A stretch of DNA of 31,757 nt from Rhodospirillaceae bacterium CCH5-H10 (GCA_001557035.1 LSKJ01000034.1:1-31757), one strand, 5' to 3'. Shown: positions 7,558-15,919, counted from the stretch's first letter. Numbers and translations are program-made. The notes: generated by a model not told the origin, from the sequence alone.

Positions 7558-8925
7558 GTGAGCAGGCTTGGACTTTGCGTGAGCGTCGTCGCTCTGCTGG
7601 CCGCCGCCGTATCGGCGACGATCGTCGGCGTGCGCCCGGCGATCGCGCAGCAGACGCAGGCCGTTTCGCCGGAGCTGGAGGCGGAATACGACGCCGCATT
7701 CCAGGACATGCTGCAGAAGCCCTCCGATCTCGATGTCCTCTTCAAGTTCGCGACCATCGCCTCGAAGACCGGCGATCTCGAGGGCGCCATCTCGGCGCTC
7801 GAGCGCATGTTGCTGGTCGATCCGGACCTGCCGCGCGTCCGCCTCGAACTGGGTGTGCTCTACTACAGGCTGGGTTCCTTCGAGGTGGCCCGCAGCTATT
7901 TCGAGGTCACGCTCAAGTCGGCATCGCTTACGCCGGACGTGAAGGCCCGCGCGGAGCAGTTCCTCGCGGAGTCGGAGAAGCGCCTCACCAGGTCCCGGTT
8001 CACCGGCGAGATCTTCGCGGGCATGCGTTACCAGTCGAACGCAAATCTCGGCCCGCCGACGTCGAGCGTCCGCCTGTTCGGGCAGACGGCCAATCTCAAC
8101 CAGGCGGCGCTGGGCACGGCCGACTGGGGCGCGGTGACGTCGGGCTTCCTGCGCCATATCTACGATCTGGGACAGAACAACCCCGCCCAACTCGAGACCC
8201 AGCTCTCGGGCTATCTCAACCGGCAGTTCCAGATCCAGGCGGCGAACGTGTCGATTGTCGATCTGACGTCCGGGCCGCGCTTCAAGGCCTTCAATGGGAT
8301 CTTCGAGGACGTGACCCTGAAGCCGTTCGGTACGGTGGGCTACATCTGGGTCAACGACGTCCCCTACTACGGCAGCTTCGGTTCGGGCCTCGAGGTCGGC
8401 ACCCTTCTGTCGGACAAGCTGCGCAACACCACGAACTTCGTGTGGCGGCGGCAGATGTACCAGAACACCTGGTACATTCCGACCAACAACCAGTTCACCG
8501 GCGTCGAATACTCGGCCAACTCGACCTTCCAGTACGCAGTGAACGAAGCCGTGATGCTGTATGCGAACGGCAATCTCCAGCGTTACCAGACCGACAGCAC
8601 GCCGTGGCAGAACTACATGCTCTACGGTGTCGGGGGCGGCATGTCGTTCTCCTTCACCGACCCGCTGTTCAAGAGCCAGATGCCGTGGAGCATCAGCCTG
8701 TTCGGAAACGTCCAGTGGTGGTATTATGACCAGCCGGACGCCGTCGTAGATCCGACCGTTACCCGACAACAAACCGACACGATTCTGAACCTTACTCTGT
8801 CGATCCCCTTCGACCAGCGGACGATGTTCACGGTTTCGGGTGGCAGGTTCGTCCGGTCGTCGGACATTCCCAACTATGCGTTCACCAACAACAGTGCGCT
8901 CATCGGAGTAACTTGGCGCTTCTAG
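7558..8925 (+). CDS. TPR plus beta-barrel outer-membrane protein, DUF560/Slam-like
   Basis: This 455-residue protein has a signal peptide (residues 1-31, cut likely after PAIA). A TPR-rich region follows at about 40-130, with helices such as AISALERMLLVDPDLPRVRLEL and LYYRLGSFEVARSYFE. From about residue 150 the sequence alternates like a beta-barrel, starting FTGEIFAGMRYQSNANLG and ending ALIGVTWRF, with the terminal phenylalanine typical of BAM substrates. N-terminal TPRs plus a C-terminal barrel is the layout of DUF560 proteins, including Slam, the translocons of type XI secretion. The GTG start has GGGGGAG about six bases upstream. The FecR-domain gene follows after 19 bases. Membership is judged by eye; a generic TPR-porin is the alternative. 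Confidence 0.72.
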   Translation: MSRLGLCVSVVALLAAAVSATIVGVRPAIAQQTQAVSPELEAEYDAAFQDMLQKPSDLDVLFKFATIASKTGDLEGAISALERMLLVDPDLPRVRLELGVLYYRLGSFEVARSYFEVTLKSASLTPDVKARAEQFLAESEKRLTRSRFTGEIFAGMRYQSNANLGPPTSSVRLFGQTANLNQAALGTADWGAVTSGFLRHIYDLGQNNPAQLETQLSGYLNRQFQIQAANVSIVDLTSGPRFKAFNGIFEDVTLKPFGTVGYIWVNDVPYYGSFGSGLEVGTLLSDKLRNTTNFVWRRQMYQNTWYIPTNNQFTGVEYSANSTFQYAVNEAVMLYANGNLQRYQTDSTPWQNYMLYGVGGGMSFSFTDPLFKSQMPWSISLFGNVQWWYYDQPDAVVDPTVTRQQTDTILNLTLSIPFDQRTMFTVSGGRFVRSSDIPNYAFTNNSALIGVTWRF

Positions 8926-8944
8926 CGCCGCTCAGGAGATCACA

Positions 8945-10177
8945 GTGGCCTTCAGACTTCCCGGTGCGAACCTCTCCCTGTTGACGGTCGCCCTGCTTGC
9001 CGCAGGCTCGTCTTCCCTGCTCCCGACGATGGCCCAAGCCAAGGTCGGCGTGACCTCGGCCACCGACGGAGATCCGCGCGGCAAGCCGCCGGCCGAGGCC
9101 GAACGCGTGCTGCGGGTCGGCGTGGACGTTCAGGCCAACGAGTTGATCACCACGACCGCCAACGACCGCGCCCACCTCATGTTCCTCGACGGCACGTCGC
9201 TGTCGGTCGGCCCGAACGCACAGCTCACCATCGACAAGTTCGTCTACGATCCCACGACCAAGACGGGCGACCTGGCAATCAATGCCAGCAAGGGCGTCTT
9301 CCGGCTGGTCGGCGGCAAGATCAGCAAGACCAACGCCATCACGGTCACCACTCCGTCGAGCACGATCGGTATCCGCGGCGGCATCAGCCTCTTCAATGTC
9401 GAGCAGCGCTCGACGACGTCCGTCTTCGTCTTCGGCATCAGCATGAGCGTCGGTGCCGGCGGTCGGCTCGAAATCGTGACGCGTCCGGGTTTCCAGGTGG
9501 TGACGCTGTTCGGTGGCCTGCCGGGCCGGCCGGGCGCCGTGCCACCGGGCGCGCTGACGGCTGCCCTGGGCCAGCTCGAGGGCGGCAGGAGTGGCGGTCA
9601 GCAGGGCGGCGGCGCCGATCAGTCGGCGCAGAATTCGGGCTTCTCGAATGCCAATTCAGGCCAGGGCTCGGGGAACACGCTGGGCAACCGCTTCGGCAGC
9701 GGCCCCGGCCCGCGCAACGTCAATCCCAGCAACATCGTCACCAACGCCGTGACCAATGCGTTCGAAACGGCGCCCTCCAACCAGCCGACGCTGCCGGATA
9801 AAGTCGTCTCCCAGGCGACGCCGATGCAGCAGACGATCACCTACAACGGGGTGATGGGCGGCCTGGTCAGAAACAACGGCAATACCTCGTTCGGAACCGG
9901 CACCTATCAGCAGGTCTGGTCGATGGGCAGCAACAGCGGCACCACCACGGCCAACTTCAACAACAGCAGCTACAGCGGCACCACGAATCGCGTTGGCAAT
10001 TCCGGCTTCCAGGCCACGATGCCGACCACCACGCCCGGCACGCCCGGCCGTACGATGAACATGAATGGCGCCTTCGTTGGCCAGGGAACATTCCCGAACA
10101 ACCAGGCCGGTACCTTCACGGTCAACGGTCCGAACTATCGGGCCGGTGGCGCGTTCGCCGGACAGAAGGCTCCCTAG
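8945..10177 (+). CDS. Exported FecR-domain protein with Gly/Asn-rich C-terminal region
   Basis: The 410-residue protein starts with a signal peptide (cleavage likely after MAQA, residue 32) and no lipobox cysteine, so it is probably soluble once exported. Residues about 50-150 form a FecR-type beta domain (HLMFLDGTSLSVGPNAQLTIDKF, then TPSSTIGIRGG). The middle is rich in Gly, Ser, Gln and Asn. The last 100 residues are short Gly/Thr/Asn-rich strands ending RAGGAFAGQKAP, resembling small TbpB-like barrel tails (GxFGxxK ends). The GTG start has AGGAG seven bases upstream, and the gene lies directly behind the DUF560-like protein, suggesting it may be its cargo. Its stop overlaps the convergent mobB stop by four bases. 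Confidence 0.8.
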   Translation: MAFRLPGANLSLLTVALLAAGSSSLLPTMAQAKVGVTSATDGDPRGKPPAEAERVLRVGVDVQANELITTTANDRAHLMFLDGTSLSVGPNAQLTIDKFVYDPTTKTGDLAINASKGVFRLVGGKISKTNAITVTTPSSTIGIRGGISLFNVEQRSTTSVFVFGISMSVGAGGRLEIVTRPGFQVVTLFGGLPGRPGAVPPGALTAALGQLEGGRSGGQQGGGADQSAQNSGFSNANSGQGSGNTLGNRFGSGPGPRNVNPSNIVTNAVTNAFETAPSNQPTLPDKVVSQATPMQQTITYNGVMGGLVRNNGNTSFGTGTYQQVWSMGSNSGTTTANFNNSSYSGTTNRVGNSGFQATMPTTTPGTPGRTMNMNGAFVGQGTFPNNQAGTFTVNGPNYRAGGAFAGQKAP

Positions 10178-10677
10178 CCGACTTTCGCGGCGATGAAGTC
10201 CGCGATGGCGGCGATGTCGTCGCGGCGGAACCAGGGCAGCCCGGCATCGCGCGGCTGGACGTCCGATGCGATCGCCACGATGGCGGGATCTCCCGGCGCA
10301 AGCATCTTTGCCTCGTCGGAAGCGCGGACCTCGATCTTGAGATGCGGCTCGCTCTTGTAGCCTTCGATCAGGACGAGATCCGCCGGCGACAGGCGCGCCA
10401 GCACGTCGCCGATCGACGGCTCGGGCGTCTCGCACAGGATGGCGTAGCGCCGACCTCCGACCAGAGCCACCTCCCCCGCGCCGGCCGCGCGATGGCGCCA
10501 GGAATCCGTGCCCGGCTGGTCGATGTCGATGTCGTGGTGAGCATGCTTGATGGTCGCCACGCGCCAGCCGCGGCGCACGAACTCGGCCACCAGGCGTTCC
10601 GTCAGGGTTGTCTTGCCGGCATTCTTCCAGCCGGTGATGCCGAAGACCCGTTGACCAGGCGCGCCGTGATCGCTCAC
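10174..10677 (-). CDS. mobB: MobB, molybdopterin-guanine dinucleotide biosynthesis adaptor
   Basis: This 167-residue GTP-binding protein helps MobA attach GMP to molybdopterin, making the bis-MGD cofactor used by formate dehydrogenases. The Walker A motif GWKNAGKTT is at residues 16-24. TIKHAHHDIDIDQPGTDSWRH and LVLIEGYKSEPHLKIEV are diagnostic MobB blocks. The start is GTG at 10677, overlapping the TGA of fdhD by four bases (GTGA), so it is translationally coupled to fdhD. That context ties it to the formate dehydrogenase encoded at 20628-23720. No mobA was seen nearby. Confidence 0.95.
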   Translation of the reverse strand: MSDHGAPGQRVFGITGWKNAGKTTLTERLVAEFVRRGWRVATIKHAHHDIDIDQPGTDSWRHRAAGAGEVALVGGRRYAILCETPEPSIGDVLARLSPADLVLIEGYKSEPHLKIEVRASDEAKMLAPGDPAIVAIASDVQPRDAGLPWFRRDDIAAIADFIAAKVG

Positions 10678-11474
10678 GCCGTGATCCGATCGGCACAGGC
10701 ATAGGCGGTCAAACGACCCTCGCGCACGAACGCCACCAGCGCGATACCCGCCTGCTCGGCCGTCTCGATGGCGAGCGATGTCGGCGCGGAGACGGCGGCG
10801 ATGGCCGAGGCGCCGATGGCCGCCGCCTTCTGCACCATCTCGTAGGAACAGCGGCTCGTCACGACCACGAAGCCGCCCGCACCGGCGGAACCGCCCGGCG
10901 CGAGGGCACCCGCCAGCTTGTCGAGCGCGTTGTGTCGTCCGACATCCTCGCGCACGGCGACCAGCGCACCCTCCAGCGAGGCCCAGGCGGCGGCATGCAT
11001 CGCGCCGTTGAGCCTGTTGAGAAGCTGCTGCGCGGGCAGCGCCGCCATCGCCCGCTCGATGGAGAGGCGCGACACGGGCCGGGGTTGCCCGACGGCTGGC
11101 ACCGGCCGCAGGGCCGCGTCGAGGCTGTCGACGCCGCAGAGGCCGCAGCCGGTGCGACCGGCAAGGCTGCGGCGGCGCTCCTGAAGACCGGCCATCCGCT
11201 GCGCGGCAATCTCGAGCCGCACTTCCATGCCGCGCCCCACCGGCTCTGCCTCGATGTCATAGATCTCCGAAGCCTGCCCGACGATGCGCTCGGTGAGGGA
11301 AAAGCCGCGCCCGAAATCCTCGAGATCGCACGGCGTCGCCATCATCACCGCGTGGCTGATGCCGTTATAGACCAACGCCACGGCGACCTCCTCGGCCACC
11401 GCTTCCTCCAGCGACTCGCTGCCGGCGGCCGTCAGACGGCGGGCCGCCCGGCGGACCGTGCCGTCCGGGCTCAT
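10674..11474 (-). CDS. fdhD: FdhD, formate dehydrogenase sulfurtransferase
   Basis: The 266-residue protein matches FdhD, which passes sulfur from a cysteine desulfurase to the molybdenum cofactor before insertion into formate dehydrogenase. The catalytic CxxC is Cys110/Cys113 in TGCGLCGVDSL. Other family blocks are TPCDLEDFGRGFSLTE, REDVGRHNALDKLAG and VVTSRCSYEMVQKAA. The start at 11474 overlaps the stop of the upstream hypothetical gene as ATGA; the frame is open further upstream but that part overlaps another gene. It belongs to a four-gene minus-strand run (11851-12348, 11471-11842, fdhD, mobB). Confidence 0.95.
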   Translation of the reverse strand: MSPDGTVRRAARRLTAAGSESLEEAVAEEVAVALVYNGISHAVMMATPCDLEDFGRGFSLTERIVGQASEIYDIEAEPVGRGMEVRLEIAAQRMAGLQERRRSLAGRTGCGLCGVDSLDAALRPVPAVGQPRPVSRLSIERAMAALPAQQLLNRLNGAMHAAAWASLEGALVAVREDVGRHNALDKLAGALAPGGSAGAGGFVVVTSRCSYEMVQKAAAIGASAIAAVSAPTSLAIETAEQAGIALVAFVREGRLTAYACADRITA

Positions 11475-11842
11475 GCCGCGGTCTCGTCGATCCGCAGATG
11501 ACGGCCCTCGCGATCGAAGAAGAGGCCGCGATTGAGCGTCAGCGGATCGGCCTTCACGTCGGCTTCGACATCCTTGAGCCGGCGCGCCGCCACCGGATCG
11601 GGCAGCGGGCCGCCTTCGTGCCCCAGCCCCACGAAAAACGCGACACCGTCCCAGGGCGTGCGTGCGCCATCGAGCAGGCCGCGCATCTCCGGCCATGTCA
11701 TGTCGTCACCGATGAGATGGGCGTAGCTCGATCGCGACGGCACGGCGCTTGTGGGCGTGATCCGGACCAGCAGGATGAAGATCGTGAAGGGCCCGGTCTC
11801 GGCGAACTGTGCCGCAAGCCAGTGCTCGAAGTCGGTCTTCAT
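11471..11842 (-). CDS. Hypothetical protein coupled to fdhD (123 aa)
   Basis: I do not recognise this family. The protein begins MKTDFEHWLAAQFAETGPFT, followed by a hydrophobic strand IFILLVRITP. It contains HLIGDDMTWPEMRGLLDGA and GVAFFVGLGHEGGPLPDPVAA, and ends FFDREGRHLRIDETAA. No signal peptide or cysteine motif is present, so it is probably cytoplasmic. Its stop overlaps the fdhD start (ATGA), and the upstream hypothetical gene ends eight bases before its ATG. Translational coupling to fdhD and mobB suggests a role in formate dehydrogenase maturation, but that is only context. Confidence 0.82.
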   Translation of the reverse strand: MKTDFEHWLAAQFAETGPFTIFILLVRITPTSAVPSRSSYAHLIGDDMTWPEMRGLLDGARTPWDGVAFFVGLGHEGGPLPDPVAARRLKDVEADVKADPLTLNRGLFFDREGRHLRIDETAA

Positions 11843-11850
11843 CGTGCGAC

Positions 11851-12348
11851 CTAGAACTCGACCACGGGCGTGGGCGGCACGTAGCGGTCGAAGACCTGCA
11901 GGAAGGGCTCGCCCCGTTCGGCCTCGTACCAGGCCTCGAAGGCGCGGAAGGCGGCGATGGGATCGGCGATGACCGGAGGCTCCGCCGCCTCTCCTTCCGC
12001 GGTCTCCGCCGGATGAGCGCCGGCATGCAGAGCCTCGGCGATCGGGCGAAGCCAGTCGAGCAGCGGTCGCGCGCCCTCGCCGAGTTCCGAAAGCCCCGTT
12101 TCGATCCAGCCGATGTCGCGAAACAATGCTTCCAGCTGCCGCTCGACGGCGACGTCGCGATCCGGTTCGAGGGCCGCCACCCGCGCCATGTCGGAGAGAG
12201 CGCTGAGCCGGCGCCATGCGAAGGTGCGCGCGCGCTCGGCTTCCCTGATCTGGGCTTCCAGCGAAGCGCGCACCTGTCGCTCGGCGGCTTCGGCCGCGGT
12301 GCAATCCGCCTGGAGGCGGGCGATGAGCGAGTCTGCGGCAGCCGGCAT
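11851..12348 (-). CDS. Hypothetical helical protein, first gene of the fdhD run (165 aa)
   Basis: I do not recognise this protein. Residues 1-75 are almost wholly helical, charged and alanine-rich (SLIARLQADCTAAEAAERQ, then SLEAQIREAERARTFAWRRL), consistent with a coiled coil or helical bundle. The C-terminal part is acidic, with tryptophan and tyrosine (AFRAFEAWYEAERGEPFLQV), and ends in the short tail VPPTPVVEF. No export signal is seen. It heads the run with the 123-residue protein, fdhD and mobB, with an eight-base gap to the next gene. An adaptor or chaperone role in formate dehydrogenase assembly is possible but unproven. Confidence 0.78.
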   Translation of the reverse strand: MPAAADSLIARLQADCTAAEAAERQVRASLEAQIREAERARTFAWRRLSALSDMARVAALEPDRDVAVERQLEALFRDIGWIETGLSELGEGARPLLDWLRPIAEALHAGAHPAETAEGEAAEPPVIADPIAAFRAFEAWYEAERGEPFLQVFDRYVPPTPVVEF

Positions 12349-12388
12349 TCCGCCAGTTGACCCGACGGGCCGGGCTGCCGCAAGCCTG

Positions 12389-12901
12389 TTACTTGGCGTA
12401 CTTCAGCTCGACCTCGGCGACGCCGGCCGCAACGTTCAGGCCGACGCTGCCCTCGACGCTGACCGGCTGCAGGGTGATCTGGCCGCTGCCGCCGCCCAGC
12501 AGGACATTGGCGCCGACGCCGCCACCCACCGTGGCCTGGGCGGTCGCACCGGCATAGCCGCCGGTGAGCGCGCCCGGCGCGATGCTGCCGGGAGCGAAGA
12601 CCAGCCAGACGATCTGCGATTCCTTGGTGAATCCGATGTCGACGCCATAGCGCTTGATCGACCCCGTGTACTTCTCGCCGACACCGTCGGTGCGCGCGAA
12701 GAGGCAGTCGAGGTCTTTCGAGGAACCGAAGATGAAGCCCATGCCGCCCGCGACCTTGCAGGTGAGCGAGCCCACATTGGCGCCGGAGCGGCCCGCCGCC
12801 TGCGGCGTGCCCGGCGCCGCGGGAGTCTGCGCCTGGGCCGCGAAGCCGGCGCTCACCAGAAGCGTTGCGGTGGCGGCGGTCGTCAGCAGGGATCGAAGCA
12901 T
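12389..12901 (-). CDS. DUF992 exported protein
   Basis: This 170-residue protein has a clear signal peptide with cleavage likely after AAQA (residue 24). The mature part contains GSLTCKVAGGMGFIFGSSKDLDC, a cysteine pair with the G-S-K-x-L-x-C pattern of DUF992. It also has YTGSIKRYGVDIGFTKES, and a glycine-rich tail with alternating strands. DUF992 proteins are mainly alphaproteobacterial and have no established function. AAAGGA lies about eight bases before the ATG. It lies inside the formate dehydrogenase/selenocysteine region, but nothing in its sequence links it to that function. Confidence 0.85.
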   Translation of the reverse strand: MLRSLLTTAATATLLVSAGFAAQAQTPAAPGTPQAAGRSGANVGSLTCKVAGGMGFIFGSSKDLDCLFARTDGVGEKYTGSIKRYGVDIGFTKESQIVWLVFAPGSIAPGALTGGYAGATAQATVGGGVGANVLLGGGSGQITLQPVSVEGSVGLNVAAGVAEVELKYAK

Positions 12902-12925
12902 GTCGAAATCCTTTCCGGTTGGAGG

Positions 12926-13096
12926 TCAGTCTTCCTTCTTCGCTCGGTCGATCGCTTCGAGAATCTCGGTCAGGCCGGTGTAGTAAACGACGCCCTGCTT
13001 GTGCATCTCATGCCGAATCGTGCGGATGAGCCCCGCCTTGCGGATCATGAGATCGGCGAGCGCGATCTTTGCATCTGCCCGAGTCTTGGTATCCAT
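12926..13096 (-). CDS. Small hypothetical protein (56 aa)
   Basis: The protein starts MDTKTRADAKIALADLMIRK and is basic and helical throughout, with no export signal. The ATG at 13096 is preferred over an in-frame ATG at 13150, which would overlap the upstream lipoprotein gene. A GAGGA sequence lies about ten bases upstream. It fits tidily between the lipoprotein (16 bases away) and the DUF992 gene (24 bases away), which supports coding, but the short length keeps confidence moderate. Confidence 0.55.
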   Translation of the reverse strand: MDTKTRADAKIALADLMIRKAGLIRTIRHEMHKQGVVYYTGLTEILEAIDRAKKED

Positions 13097-13112
13097 CGTC
13101 AAGACGTCCTCG

Positions 13113-13463
13113 TCACTCTGTTGGCCGGGACAGGCCACCATACTGCCCACGGGCTTTCATCACGTAGCCCGCAGCCCTGAAATCCGAGTCCTGCCGGATT
13201 GCAGCCGTAACGACCGGATCGTTGTGCGGGTTGCTGCTGGCGATCAACGCATTCGTTTCGGCCTGACAATTCGCGCTGATGGTGCGCCCGATGCTCGACG
13301 GGTCCTCGGTCCCCGCAGCATGGGAAGCCGCTTCGCGCTGCAGGCACGCATCCCGCGCCTCATAGGTCTTGCCGACGGCTTTGACGGTCCAGGGCTCGGA
13401 ATACTGAGAATTAGCCGAGCAGGCCGTCAGCGACAGCAAGGCGACGACAATCAGGATACGCAT
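13113..13463 (-). CDS. Small putative lipoprotein (116 aa)
   Basis: The N-terminus MRILIVVALLSLTACSANSQ is a lipoprotein signal peptide with the lipobox LTAC, so Cys15 would be lipid-modified after cleavage. The mature part is about 100 residues with two further cysteines (DACLQREA and SANCQAET), possibly a disulfide in the periplasm. The next residue after the lipid cysteine is serine, which favours the outer membrane. Family unknown. It is the first gene downstream of the selenocysteine tRNA on the same strand. Confidence 0.75.
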   Translation of the reverse strand: MRILIVVALLSLTACSANSQYSEPWTVKAVGKTYEARDACLQREAASHAAGTEDPSSIGRTISANCQAETNALIASSNPHNDPVVTAAIRQDSDFRAAGYVMKARGQYGGLSRPTE

Positions 13464-13508
13464 CAGGGGGCCGAACTCCGGGAACGACAGAAGAAAGACA
13501 TGGAAAGA

Positions 13509-13604
13509 TGGCGGAAGAGAGTGGGAGTCGAACCCACTAAGAACCGCCTAACGGCCCTCTCTGGCTTTGAAGGCCAGCCGCCCCACCGGGAGCGCTTCCC
13601 CTCC
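13509..13604 (-). tRNA. selC: tRNA-Sec (anticodon TCA), 96 nt with encoded CCA
   Basis: On the minus strand the gene starts GGAGGGGA and ends TCTCTTCC-G-CCA. This gives the long 8-bp acceptor stem (two G-T pairs) unique to bacterial tRNA-Sec. The anticodon arm CTGGC-CTTCAAA-GCCAG places TCA in the loop, which reads UGA. A long variable arm follows, then the T arm GTGGG-TTCGACT-CCCAC. Segments such as GGCGGCTGG, TTCAAA and GGTTCGACTCC match E. coli selC, also about 95 nt. This tRNA is charged with serine, converted to selenocysteine by SelA and delivered by SelB, both encoded upstream. Confidence 0.96.
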
Positions 13605-13611
13605 AAGGCCG

Positions 13612-13640
13612 ATGATTCACCAGAATGAATCCCCTGTCAC
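13612..13640 (-). promoter_or_regulatory. Candidate promoter of the tRNA-Sec gene
   Basis: On the minus strand GTGACA (13635-13640, five of six bases of the -35 consensus) is followed, after a 17-base spacer, by AATCAT (13612-13617, four of six for the -10). The -10 ends seven bases before the first G of the tRNA. Transcription would thus begin at or next to base 1, and selC need not depend on the selB operon. Confidence 0.5.
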
Positions 13641-13680
13641 CTGCCGTGCTAGGCTGAATGTCCCCAGAGGAATCAGGACC

Positions 13681-14031
13681 ATGTCGATCGAGCTGAAGTA
13701 CATCGTCGGAAACGTCTCGGATCTCCCGGCAGCGGTCGCTTTCTGGCGCGACACCGTCGGGCTGAAACTCAAGTTCCAGACGCCGGAGTGGGCCGAACTC
13801 GACACCGGCACCACCCGTCTGGCCCTCCAGCCCGCATCGCCCGCGAATCCGGCCGGCACATGGCAGCCGGGACTGCGCGTGCCGGATCTGGCGGAAAAGC
13901 GCGCCGAACTGCAGGCACGCGGCGTGAACATTGGAGCGGCCCCGCACGAGGAGCACGGCTTCCTGCTGTCGCTTTTCATCGGACCGGACGGTGCGCCGGC
14001 GAGCCTGAGCGGACCCGTCCCTAAGCCGTAG
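13681..14031 (+). CDS. VOC-family (glyoxalase-like) protein
   Basis: This 116-residue protein has the vicinal oxygen chelate pattern: ELKYIVGNVSDLPAAVAFWR then DTVGLKLKF in the first babbab unit, and GLRVPDLAEKRAELQARGVN then GPDGAPASLS in the second. Such proteins act as metal-dependent lyases, dioxygenases or antibiotic-binding proteins; the subtype cannot be told. The ATG at 13681 has AGAGGA about nine bases upstream. It is the only plus-strand gene in the selenocysteine island. Its 3' end overlaps the selB 3' end by 11 bases, and it diverges from selC. Confidence 0.82.
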   Translation: MSIELKYIVGNVSDLPAAVAFWRDTVGLKLKFQTPEWAELDTGTTRLALQPASPANPAGTWQPGLRVPDLAEKRAELQARGVNIGAAPHEEHGFLLSLFIGPDGAPASLSGPVPKP

Positions 14032-15919
14032 GCGGCGGGCCGTACTGGCCGCTCTTCAGCGGCACGGCACGGCGCAGGTCGCCGCGCCGGATGGTGATGC
14101 CGTGGCGGTCGAAGAACTCCAGGATCTGGATCGCGACCTTGCGGCCGTTGTCGAGCTTGTCGCGGAACTCGGCCGCGGTGAACTCCTTCCCGAAGCCGTT
14201 GGCGATGCCGATCATTTCCGCGACCACGGGGCGCAGGAAGTAATGATCCGGCGCCACCTCGACGACGCGGCCCAGCTTGGCCAGACGCTGCAGGAGCCGC
14301 CGCGTATCGGCCTCCGGCGCATCGTAGGTCTCGGCGAAGTCGCGCACGCGCGGCGGTTTGAACCTGTCGCGCGTCATGTCCGCCGAGATTTTCTGCCAGA
14401 GGGCCTCGTCGCGCGATCCGAGCTTCAGAGAATGGCCAGGCAGGCGCAGGAAAGCGCCGTCGACGGTCACGGCCTTGGCGCGGATCGCCTGGTCCAGCAG
14501 AGCCTTGAACACGGCGGCCGGCCAGCGACGCTTCAGGGTCACCCTGAGCCGCTCGGCCTGGAGGCCCGGCGCGTCGGCCCTGGTCTCGTGGAACGTCTTG
14601 AGCGTGTCGACGATGTCCTTCTTAGCCGCTTCGAGGGTTTCGGCCAGGAAACCGAACCCTTCGAGCCTCGCCCCGCCTGCCGCTTCCAGCAGTTTCTCCA
14701 CCTCCGCCGGCCTCAGATTGCGCGACAGGCCGAAGCGCGCGAGATCGACGAAGCCGCTTTCGAGACGCAACAGCTGCGGCATCACGTCGGCGTCGGGTTC
14801 GACGAGCGCCGCGAGTTCCAGCAGGCGCCGCTCGGCGCGCCGGTTACGCGGCGGACCGAACGGATCGATCGTCGTGGCGCCGGCCATCGTGCGGGTGGCG
14901 GAGGGATCGCGCAGGATCACCCGGTCGCCCGCCAGCGCACCCACCTTCTCGTCGAGGACGATCTGCGCGAGCCCGCCGTCGCCGGGCTGCAGGCGCTCGC
15001 CTTCGAGCAGCGCCACGCGGCCCATGACATGGGCCGATCCGAGATGCACATGCACCGGCGACCAGTGTTTGAGCGGCTGCGCCTCCGAGGCGAGCAGATT
15101 CAAACGAACGTCGATGCGATCGGTCGGCGCATGGAGTTCGGGACTGACGACCCAATCGCCGCGTCGGATCGCGTCCCTGGAAAGCCGGGGGCCTGCGAGA
15201 TTGAGCGCGCAACGCTCCCCCGCCCGTCCGATCTCCGCCGGCCGGTTCTGCGCGTGCAAGGACCGCACGCGGGCCTCGATGCCGGAGGGTGTCAGCAGCA
15301 GCCGGTCGTCGACCCTGATCTCGCCGGCATGAACGGTGCCGGTGACGACCACGCCCGCGCCGGACAGCACGAAGCAGCGATCCACCGCGAGCCGGGCGAA
15401 GCCTGCGGCGCCCTTGCCGCTCTCGCCGAGGACGAGGAGCTTTTCCTTGAGTTCCTCCACACCCTGTCCGGTCACCGCCGACACCGGGACGATCTCCGCG
15501 CCGCGCAGCGAGGTGGTGGACAGCAGCGTCTCGACCTCCGCCATGCGCTCGAGAAGCTGGTCGTCGTTGACCAGGTCGGACTTGGTCAGCGCCACGATGC
15601 CGCGATCGAGGCCCAGCAGGTCGAGGATCTGCAGATGTTCGACGGTCTGCGGCTTGATGCCTTCGGCTGCCGACACGACGAGCAGCGCCGCGTCGATGCC
15701 GGTCGCGCCCGCCAGCATGTTGTGCACGAAACGCTCGTGGCCCGGCACGTCGACGAAGCCCAGTTGCCTGCCGTCGCCGAGGTCGCTGTAGGCGTAGCCC
15801 AGGTCGATGGTGATGCCGCGCGCCTTCTCCTCCTTCAGTCGATCGGCATCGACGCCGGTCAGCGCCTTCACCAGCGCGGTCTTGCCGTGGTCGATATGGC
15901 CGGCGGTCCCGACGATCAT
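14021..15919 (-). CDS. selB: SelB, selenocysteine-specific elongation factor
   Basis: This 632-residue GTPase carries Sec-tRNA-Sec to ribosomes stalled at a UGA followed by a SECIS hairpin. The GTPase motifs are visible: GHIDHGKT (residues 7-14), the switch I block [14 protein letters not shown] near residue 58, and TKSD for guanine specificity. Beta-barrel domains follow. The last about 250 residues are the winged-helix repeats that bind the SECIS (for example [20 protein letters not shown]). Length agrees with known SelB (about 610-640). The ATG overlaps the stop of the upstream Sel1-repeat gene as ATGA, implying coupled translation. Confidence 0.97.
   Translation of the reverse strand: MIVGTAGHIDHGKTALVKALTGVDADRLKEEKARGITIDLGYAYSDLGDGRQLGFVDVPGHERFVHNMLAGATGIDAALLVVSAAEGIKPQTVEHLQILDLLGLDRGIVALTKSDLVNDDQLLERMAEVETLLSTTSLRGAEIVPVSAVTGQGVEELKEKLLVLGESGKGAAGFARLAVDRCFVLSGAGVVVTGTVHAGEIRVDDRLLLTPSGIEARVRSLHAQNRPAEIGRAGERCALNLAGPRLSRDAIRRGDWVVSPELHAPTDRIDVRLNLLASEAQPLKHWSPVHVHLGSAHVMGRVALLEGERLQPGDGGLAQIVLDEKVGALAGDRVILRDPSATRTMAGATTIDPFGPPRNRRAERRLLELAALVEPDADVMPQLLRLESGFVDLARFGLSRNLRPAEVEKLLEAAGGARLEGFGFLAETLEAAKKDIVDTLKTFHETRADAPGLQAERLRVTLKRRWPAAVFKALLDQAIRAKAVTVDGAFLRLPGHSLKLGSRDEALWQKISADMTRDRFKPPRVRDFAETYDAPEADTRRLLQRLAKLGRVVEVAPDHYFLRPVVAEMIGIANGFGKEFTAAEFRDKLDNGRKVAIQILEFFDRHGITIRRGDLRRAVPLKSGQYGPPPTA

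Noticed and set aside
13509..13604. The tRNA as a serine tRNA with a long variable arm
   Set aside because: The anticodon is TCA and the acceptor stem has 8 base pairs; both are specific to tRNA-Sec.
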